Source: SLSG01 sp964477035
GTDB lineage: Bacteria; Bacteroidota; Bacteroidia; Bacteroidales; UBA7960
Assembly (NCBI GenBank): GCA_964477035.1
Contig: CAYZCW010000016.1
Span: 1 to 46,851, forward strand
Direction: 5' to 3'
DNA: 46,851 bases
How positions within the stretch are numbered: position 1 is the first letter of the stretch; each line of letters begins with the position of its first letter. Shown here in pieces: positions 42,260 through 46,851 of the stretch. Position numbers and translations under genes: made by a program. Below the pieces are notes generated by a model. That model searched no databases. It saw only the letters and a list, made by a program, of their open reading frames with translations, and was not told the DNA's origin.

Positions 42260-42279
42260 ATGCTCTAACGTTTGTGCTA
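42260..42279. promoter_or_regulatory. Distal LacI-type operator (O1)
   Basis: This site is an imperfect palindrome centred on CpG at 42269/42270 (ATGCTCTAACGTTTGTGCTA). Its 13-base core CTAACGTTTGTGC (42265-42277) is the exact reverse complement of the core of O2 at 42563-42575. LacI-family operators are centred on CG inside AAACGTTT-like sequences, which fits. Confidence 0.6.
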
Positions 42280-42475
42280 AAAGATGTTATTTTTTTTAAG
42301 GATACAGCCAATTGGTAATATGTCGATCTATTCTTATATGTCAGTAATACAACCCTTTTAGATAATAGAAGTCGATTATAATGCGGTTTGCCTTATTATT
42401 TTTTTCAATTTTCGTAAATACGACGATTTTTTTTCTTTGGCCGCCTCACCAGCACGTCCCAATTCATTGTAATAT

Positions 42476-42504
42476 TTGTTATTAAACTGTATTTCATCTA
42501 TTTG
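42476..42504 (+). promoter_or_regulatory. Candidate promoter of the sugar operon
   Basis: TTG at 42476-42478 is followed after 18 bases by TCTATTTG (42497-42504), one mismatch from TAnnTTTG. Transcription would start near 42511, so O2 at 42561-42580 would lie in the 5' leader. Confidence 0.4.
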
Positions 42505-42560
42505 CATAATTAAAAAAAAGTTAATAAAACCCTTGCTTCGTATTTGTTTATTGATTTATA

Positions 42561-42580
42561 TTGCACAAACGTTAGTGCAA
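42561..42580. promoter_or_regulatory. Proximal LacI-type operator (O2)
   Basis: TTGCACAAACGTTAGTGCAA is a 20-base near-perfect palindrome centred on CG at 42570/42571 (9 of 10 base pairs symmetric), 20 bases before the ATG at 42600. With O1 it is the probable site of a LacI-family (or similar) repressor not encoded in this window. Confidence 0.7.
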
Positions 42581-42599
42581 ACCCAAACCTCACGAGACA

Positions 42600-43601
42600 A
42601 TGTATGTAGTAAGCACCTATCCGATGGCCGTATTGTTCACCGTGATCACCATGCTCTGCTGGGGGTCCTGGGCCAATACCCAAAAGCTGTCCACCAAGTC
42701 GTGGGCTTTCCAATTGTTCTACTGGGACTATGCCCTGGGGGTCCTGTTGCTGTCCTTGCTGCTGGCGTTCACCATGGGCAGCTTCGGACAGGAAGGAAGA
42801 TCCTTTATTGCCGACCTGATGCAGGCTGACTCCCGGTCATTCGGACTGGCCCTGCTGGGAGGGGCTGTTTTCAACCTGGCCAACATCCTTCTGGTCATAG
42901 CCATCGACATCGCCGGAATGGCGGTGGCCTTCCCGGTAGGCATTGGCCTGGCACTTGTGGTGGGCGTGGTGGCCAACTACATCGGCAGCCCAATCGGCAA
43001 CCCGCTCATTCTCTTTATCGGAGTGGCCTTTGTAACGGGAGCCATCCTACTTGATGCCATGGCCTACCGGAAAAAATCGGCCGGGACCGGTAATACCCCC
43101 CGCAAAGGCATCATCATTTCCATTGCGGCCGGCATCCTCATGGGCTTCTTCTATTATTTTGTGGCCGCATCCATGAGTACGGACTTTATTCAACCCACTG
43201 CCGGAAAATTCACGCCATATACGGCATCGGTGATTTTTTCGGTAGGATTGCTGCTTTCCAATTTTGTCTGGAATACCTATGCCATGTACCGCCCCATTTC
43301 CGGAGAGAAGGTTACCTACCGGCAGTACTTTACCAAAGGAACGCCAAAATTGCACCTTATTGGTTTGCTTGGAGGGATGATATGGAGTCTGGGGATGACG
43401 CTGAATATCATTGCTTCAGGACAGGCCGGATTTGCCATTTCATATGGTTTGGGGCAGGGAGCAACCCTGGTTGCCGCCCTATGGGGGGTGTTCATCTGGA
43501 AGGAGTTTAAAGGAGTTAAAGGAGTATCCCATTTAATTACCATGATGTTTGTGCTGTTCATAATCGGTCTTGCACTCATCATCTTCGCCCGGATTTACTA
43601 A
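42600..43601 (+). CDS. GRP-family (glucose/ribose porter) sugar transporter
   Basis: The 333-residue protein has ten hydrophobic helices and the family N-terminus ITMLCWGSWANTQKLS. It carries NLANILLVIAIDIAGMAVAFPVGIGLALVVG and IWSLGMTLNIIASGQAGFAISYGLGQGATLVAALWGV, the repeats of the drug/metabolite-type GRP carriers. It probably imports a monosaccharide such as ribose, since it is followed 18 bases later by a ribokinase gene. The ATG at 42600 directly follows the O2 operator. Confidence 0.88.
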   Translation: MYVVSTYPMAVLFTVITMLCWGSWANTQKLSTKSWAFQLFYWDYALGVLLLSLLLAFTMGSFGQEGRSFIADLMQADSRSFGLALLGGAVFNLANILLVIAIDIAGMAVAFPVGIGLALVVGVVANYIGSPIGNPLILFIGVAFVTGAILLDAMAYRKKSAGTGNTPRKGIIISIAAGILMGFFYYFVAASMSTDFIQPTAGKFTPYTASVIFSVGLLLSNFVWNTYAMYRPISGEKVTYRQYFTKGTPKLHLIGLLGGMIWSLGMTLNIIASGQAGFAISYGLGQGATLVAALWGVFIWKEFKGVKGVSHLITMMFVLFIIGLALIIFARIY

Positions 43602-43618
43602 CCTTCAATAGCTGACGC

Positions 43619-44542
43619 ATGAAGCCACATATTGTAGTAATTGGAAGCACCAATACAGACATGATCATCAAGGTACCCCACCTTCCTGCACCGGGGGAGA
43701 CCATCCTGGGCGGCGAATTCTCCGTTGCCCAGGGGGGCAAGGGAGCCAACCAGGCTGTGGCAGCAGCAAGGGCCGGGGGGAGAGTCACCTTTATTTCCTC
43801 CGTAGGGAACGACCTGTTCGGGAAGAAATCCCTGGAGGAACTTACGAAAGAGGGCATCGATATTTCCAAAGTGAAAATCGTCGGGGGGGTATCCTCCGGG
43901 GTGGCCCTGATCAATGTCGCCAAAAGCGGAGAAAACAGCATCTCAGTGGCCCCCGGAGCGAATAGCCGGCTGCTGCCGGAAGACATCGACCAGGTCGCCT
44001 CCGTGATCCGCAAGGCCGACATCGTCCTGTTGCAGTTGGAAATTCCCCTGGAGACAGTAAAACAGGCAATCCGGACCGCCCGGGAGGCACGGGTGCCCGT
44101 CATGCTGAATCCTGCTCCCGGCAAGGTGCTGGACCCAGACTTGCTGTCCATGGTGGATGTCCTGACTCCCAATGAGAATGAAGCCGTCCTGATGGCCCAG
44201 ACTCCCGGGCTCACAGGGGAACCTGTGGTCCTTGCCAGGACACTCGTCCAGAAGGGAGCCAGGGCCGTGGTGCTGACCCTGGGCGACAAAGGAGCCTTTT
44301 ATTCATCGGACAAGGAAGAAGCCCATGTTCCCGGGTTCCGGGTAGAGGCCGTGGACACCACAGGGGCGGGAGACACTTTCAACGGTTATCTTGCCGTAGC
44401 CCTGGCCAAAGGGGATGATATGAAATGTGCTGTCAGCATTGCCAACAGGGCGGCATCCAGGTCGGTCACCTGCCTGGGGGCCCAGCCTTCCATTCCCAAA
44501 GCGTCCGAACTGGATTCGCTGGCCGGTGTGGCCACAAGGTAG
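43619..44542 (+). CDS. rbsK: Ribokinase
   Basis: The 307-residue PfkB-fold kinase has VIGSTNTDMII at the N-terminus and the first PfkB signature GGKGANQAVAAARAGG (about 40-55, with Lys43 in the GGKGANQA motif). The second is DTTGAGDTFNGYLAVAL (about 243-259; Asp of TGAGDTF is the catalytic base). The NTDM and NPAPG motifs fit ribokinase rather than fructokinase. It makes ribose 5-phosphate, matching the transporter upstream. Confidence 0.92.
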   Translation: MKPHIVVIGSTNTDMIIKVPHLPAPGETILGGEFSVAQGGKGANQAVAAARAGGRVTFISSVGNDLFGKKSLEELTKEGIDISKVKIVGGVSSGVALINVAKSGENSISVAPGANSRLLPEDIDQVASVIRKADIVLLQLEIPLETVKQAIRTAREARVPVMLNPAPGKVLDPDLLSMVDVLTPNENEAVLMAQTPGLTGEPVVLARTLVQKGARAVVLTLGDKGAFYSSDKEEAHVPGFRVEAVDTTGAGDTFNGYLAVALAKGDDMKCAVSIANRAASRSVTCLGAQPSIPKASELDSLAGVATR

Positions 44543-44637
44543 TGGCGGTGTGTCCACCCGGTCGCCGTAAGACTTGCCAAACCATAAATGAACTCTATCG
44601 CAATTATTCAGAATCAAACCATTAAACCAAAACCAAG

Positions 44638-46851
44638 ATGAAAAGATTTCTTTTTTTGTGCTTGATCCTGATGGTCCCCCTGGCAGGCTTTGCCCAAAGG
44701 ACCATCACCGGGGTTGTTGTGGATGAGAACAACATCACGCTCCCCGGAGTGAATGTGACCATCAAGGGCACCTTTACCGGCACGGCCACCGACCGCAACG
44801 GAAGTTATACCATTGACGTGTCGGAAGGCAGCGTTCTGGTATTCAGTTTTATAGGTTATAAAACCCTTGAGGTCACCTATACCGGCGGACCCACACTCAA
44901 TGTGGTTATGGAACCGGACATGATCGGAATGGATGAGGTGGTGGTCATCGGGTATGGTACAACCACCCGGAGGGAGGTGACCGGCTCGGTGACCAGTGTG
45001 AAGTCTGACCGGTTCATTACCGGCGATCTGCAAACACCCATGTCGGCCATTCAGGGCATTGTCCCTGGCTTGTCGATCGTAAGCACCGACGGGAGCAATC
45101 CGAATGCGGAGCACACCATTCGTTTGCGCGGATTGAACTCTTTTTCAGGCGGCAAATCGCCTCTTATCCTGGTCGACGGAAAAGTCTGGAACCTGCCCCT
45201 GAGCATCATCGATACGGAGTCTATCGCCTCCATTGATGTTCTCAAGGATGGATCTGCTGCGGCCATTTACGGAACCAGGGCAACCAACGGGGTGATCCTG
45301 ATTACCTTGAAAGAACCCGTAAAGGGGGATGTCCAGTTTCAGTTCTCCTCCTTTGTCTCCTTACAACAAGTCAACAATGACGACCGGTGGTTCTCGGCAG
45401 ACGAGTACCGTGACCTGGTGGCCCAGTATGATCCGGGTAGGGCTTCCTTCCTGGACAGGGGAGCGAGTACGAACTGGCTGGACGAGACCACCCGCAGCCC
45501 GTTGAACCAAAGCTACAGCTTGTCCATGACCGGAGGAAACAACAGCCTGAACTACCGCTCAAACATCATGCTCAAGGACAACCAGGGCTTGTTCTTCGAC
45601 AACTATTCAAGAATCGTCACCCCCTCCATCTTTGTGTCGCAGACCGGCCTGAACAACCGCCTGAATGTGGACTACAAACTGTTGTACTCCAATGCCAGGA
45701 GAAGGTATCAGCCCGGCGGCATGCTCGGCCAGTCGCTGATCCGAAACCCCACCGAGCCGGTCTATGATCCCGACAACGAATCCAGCAATGGCTTTTACAC
45801 GAGTTTTGACACATCCGGTTACACCAATCCGATGGCCATGACAGAGGAAAGCAACAGCGATGGCACCGAGAACTACATCACCGGGGACTTCAACGCTTCC
45901 TTCCTGATCCTGGACGGCTTTACCGCCAATTTCCATGGTTCCTACACCGCGTCTCAGACCAACAATGGTTCCTATCTGACCAAATATTACCCACGCGTGG
46001 GCTATACCGGAGACGCTTCCAGGACATCCAACGCCAGCCATTACTTTTCCCTGGAGCCGACGCTTCAGTACCGCTTCTCCTTTGGTGACCATAACTTTCA
46101 AACCATGGCCGGATACTCCTTTTACGAATATGTGGGGAGCAGCCTCTACGGCAGGAACTACAACTTCGACACCGATAACTTTCTTTACAACAACCTGGGG
46201 GCCGGGCAGGCACTGGTGGACGGATTTGCCTCCCTAAGCTCCGGCAAAGAATCCAACAGGCTGATTGCCTTTTATGGCAGGGCCATGTACAACTACAAAT
46301 TCAAATACTTGCTTTCGGCTTCCCTTCGCTATGAGGGCAGCTCCCGCTTTGGGGCCAACAATAAATGGGGGGTGTTCCCCGCCGTGAGCCTCGGATGGCG
46401 TCTGAACGAGGAGGCCTTCATGCAAAACATCACCTGGGTCAACAACCTGATGATCCGTGCGGGTTATGGCGTGACGGGCAACCAGGATATCCCGAACTAT
46501 CAGAGCGTTCCCAGGATGACGGTCGGGCCCAAGATGTTTTACGATGGCCGTTGGATCAACTCTTATCAATCGGCCAACAACCCCAACCCGGACCTGAAGT
46601 GGGAGAAAAAGGCAGAAACCAATATCGGGATCGATTTCGGCCTTTTCAACCGGCTGAATGGCTCTGTTGAATTGTACAACAGGACCATTACAGACCTGCT
46701 CTGGTGGTACAACGTCCCGGTCCCCCCCAACGTTTTCAACAGCGTGTACGCCAATGTGGGAGAGATGAGGAACCGTGGTGTGGAGTTGATGCTGGACGGC
46801 AGTGTCCTCCAGAGGACCGACTTCAGCTGGAACTCCACGCTCATCTACAGC
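44638..46851 (+). CDS. SusC/RagA-family TonB-dependent transporter (3' end cut by window)
   Basis: The ATG at 44638 opens a frame that stays open to the window edge (738 codons visible). The signal peptide is MKRFLFLCLILMVPLAGFAQ. Then comes a carboxypeptidase-D-like domain (ITGVVVDENNITLPGVNVTIKGT), a plug with DEVVVIGYGT, IRLRGLNSFSGGKSPLILVDGKV and IASIDVLKDGSAAAIYGTRATNGVILIT, and barrel strands such as LSASLRYEGSSRFGANNKWG. No STN domain is present, so it is not coupled to FecR; the LacI-type operators regulate the operon instead. A SusD gene probably follows beyond the window. Confidence 0.93.
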   Translation, partial: MKRFLFLCLILMVPLAGFAQRTITGVVVDENNITLPGVNVTIKGTFTGTATDRNGSYTIDVSEGSVLVFSFIGYKTLEVTYTGGPTLNVVMEPDMIGMDEVVVIGYGTTTRREVTGSVTSVKSDRFITGDLQTPMSAIQGIVPGLSIVSTDGSNPNAEHTIRLRGLNSFSGGKSPLILVDGKVWNLPLSIIDTESIASIDVLKDGSAAAIYGTRATNGVILITLKEPVKGDVQFQFSSFVSLQQVNNDDRWFSADEYRDLVAQYDPGRASFLDRGASTNWLDETTRSPLNQSYSLSMTGGNNSLNYRSNIMLKDNQGLFFDNYSRIVTPSIFVSQTGLNNRLNVDYKLLYSNARRRYQPGGMLGQSLIRNPTEPVYDPDNESSNGFYTSFDTSGYTNPMAMTEESNSDGTENYITGDFNASFLILDGFTANFHGSYTASQTNNGSYLTKYYPRVGYTGDASRTSNASHYFSLEPTLQYRFSFGDHNFQTMAGYSFYEYVGSSLYGRNYNFDTDNFLYNNLGAGQALVDGFASLSSGKESNRLIAFYGRAMYNYKFKYLLSASLRYEGSSRFGANNKWGVFPAVSLGWRLNEEAFMQNITWVNNLMIRAGYGVTGNQDIPNYQSVPRMTVGPKMFYDGRWINSYQSANNPNPDLKWEKKAETNIGIDFGLFNRLNGSVELYNRTITDLLWWYNVPVPPNVFNSVYANVGEMRNRGVELMLDGSVLQRTDFSWNSTLIYS

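Larger units (their letters stand above)
41895..42599. other. 705-base AT-rich intergenic region with operators and promoters
   Basis: No credible gene is present. The region shifts sharply from GC-rich to AT-rich between about 42120 and 42600. It holds the divergent starts of the sigma gene (minus) and the sugar operon (plus), two LacI-type operators (listed separately), a 12-base perfect palindrome AAACATATGTTT at 42239-42250, and an inverted repeat TCGTA-AA-TACGA at 42412-42423. The AT-rich run may reflect regulatory DNA rather than foreign origin, because the flanking genes look native. Confidence 0.8.

Noticed and set aside
42120..42560. Horizontally acquired island border based on AT-richness
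   Set aside because: The genes on both sides share the GC-rich style, and no integrase, repeat or tRNA is near. Regulatory DNA explains it better.
41895..42599. Small gene in the AT-rich region
   Set aside because: Frames at 41887-42135 and 42476-42829 have no start context or family pattern, and the second runs antiparallel in frame with the transporter gene.
1..46851. CRISPR arrays, tRNA or rRNA genes, insertion sequences
   Set aside because: No regularly spaced repeats, cloverleaf sequences, transposase motifs or terminal inverted repeats were seen on reading both strands.

Overview
The window is GC-rich DNA from a member of the Bacteroidota, on a draft or metagenome scaffold: a 100-base run of N sits at 1570-1669. 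The assignment rests on two SusC-type TonB-dependent transporters (one followed by a SusD), a FecI/FecR pair feeding an STN-bearing SusC, many lipoproteins and C-terminal beta-barrels, weak Shine-Dalgarno signals, and two perfect Bacteroidota-type promoters (TTG-N19-TAnnTTTG at 1477-1506 on + and 32872-32901 on -). I cannot place it below phylum. No rRNA, tRNA, CRISPR, phage or insertion-sequence feature is visible.

Layout. 1-7329: a mixed plus-strand block: a zinc-peptidase-like surface protein cut by the window edge, a stand-alone 2-oxoacid dehydrogenase acyltransferase domain, an outer-membrane barrel protein of an unrecognised family, a Ca2+/Na+ antiporter, a TPR protein, a serine hydrolase and a GNAT. 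7466-18676: a long co-directional signalling cluster: a periplasmic NMT1/THI5-like binding protein, a membrane SpoIIE-type PP2C sensor (interrupted by an in-frame TAG), an RsbW-like kinase, a STAS antagonist, a PrsW-like intramembrane protease, an ECF sigma factor, a one-TM anti-sigma-like protein, and then a 979-residue metallopeptidase/propeller/barrel protein sandwiched between two paralogous membrane-anchored helical proteins. RsgA follows at 18825. 19914-20589 is a minus-strand XRE regulator/membrane protein pair with a repeat-rich control region.

20755-25063 holds a lipoprotein serine hydrolase, a small membrane protein, an alpha/beta hydrolase and an M28 peptidase. 25101-31938 is a seven-gene plus-strand operon in which five of six junctions overlap by four bases and the sixth is 3 bp. 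It starts with a subclass B1 metallo-beta-lactamase and contains two methyltransferases, a GNAT, a DUF6544-like protein, a tandem-thioredoxin lipoprotein and a CrtI-like flavoprotein.

31979-41894 is minus strand: a small outer-membrane protein with its own promoter, a PPP-like metallophosphatase lipoprotein, then (in transcriptional order) FecI-type sigma, FecR, STN-SusC, SusD and a surface lipoprotein, the classical trans-envelope induction circuit. A 705-base AT-rich intergenic region (41895-42599) separates it from a plus-strand sugar operon (GRP-family transporter, ribokinase, a second SusC running off the window), flanked by two matching LacI-type operator sequences 301 bp apart.

The most unusual element is 7466-18676, where partner-switching (PP2C/RsbW/STAS) is encoded next to regulated intramembrane proteolysis (PrsW) and an ECF sigma/anti-sigma pair, followed by a previously unfamiliar three-gene surface module. 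The link between these parts is an inference from gene order.
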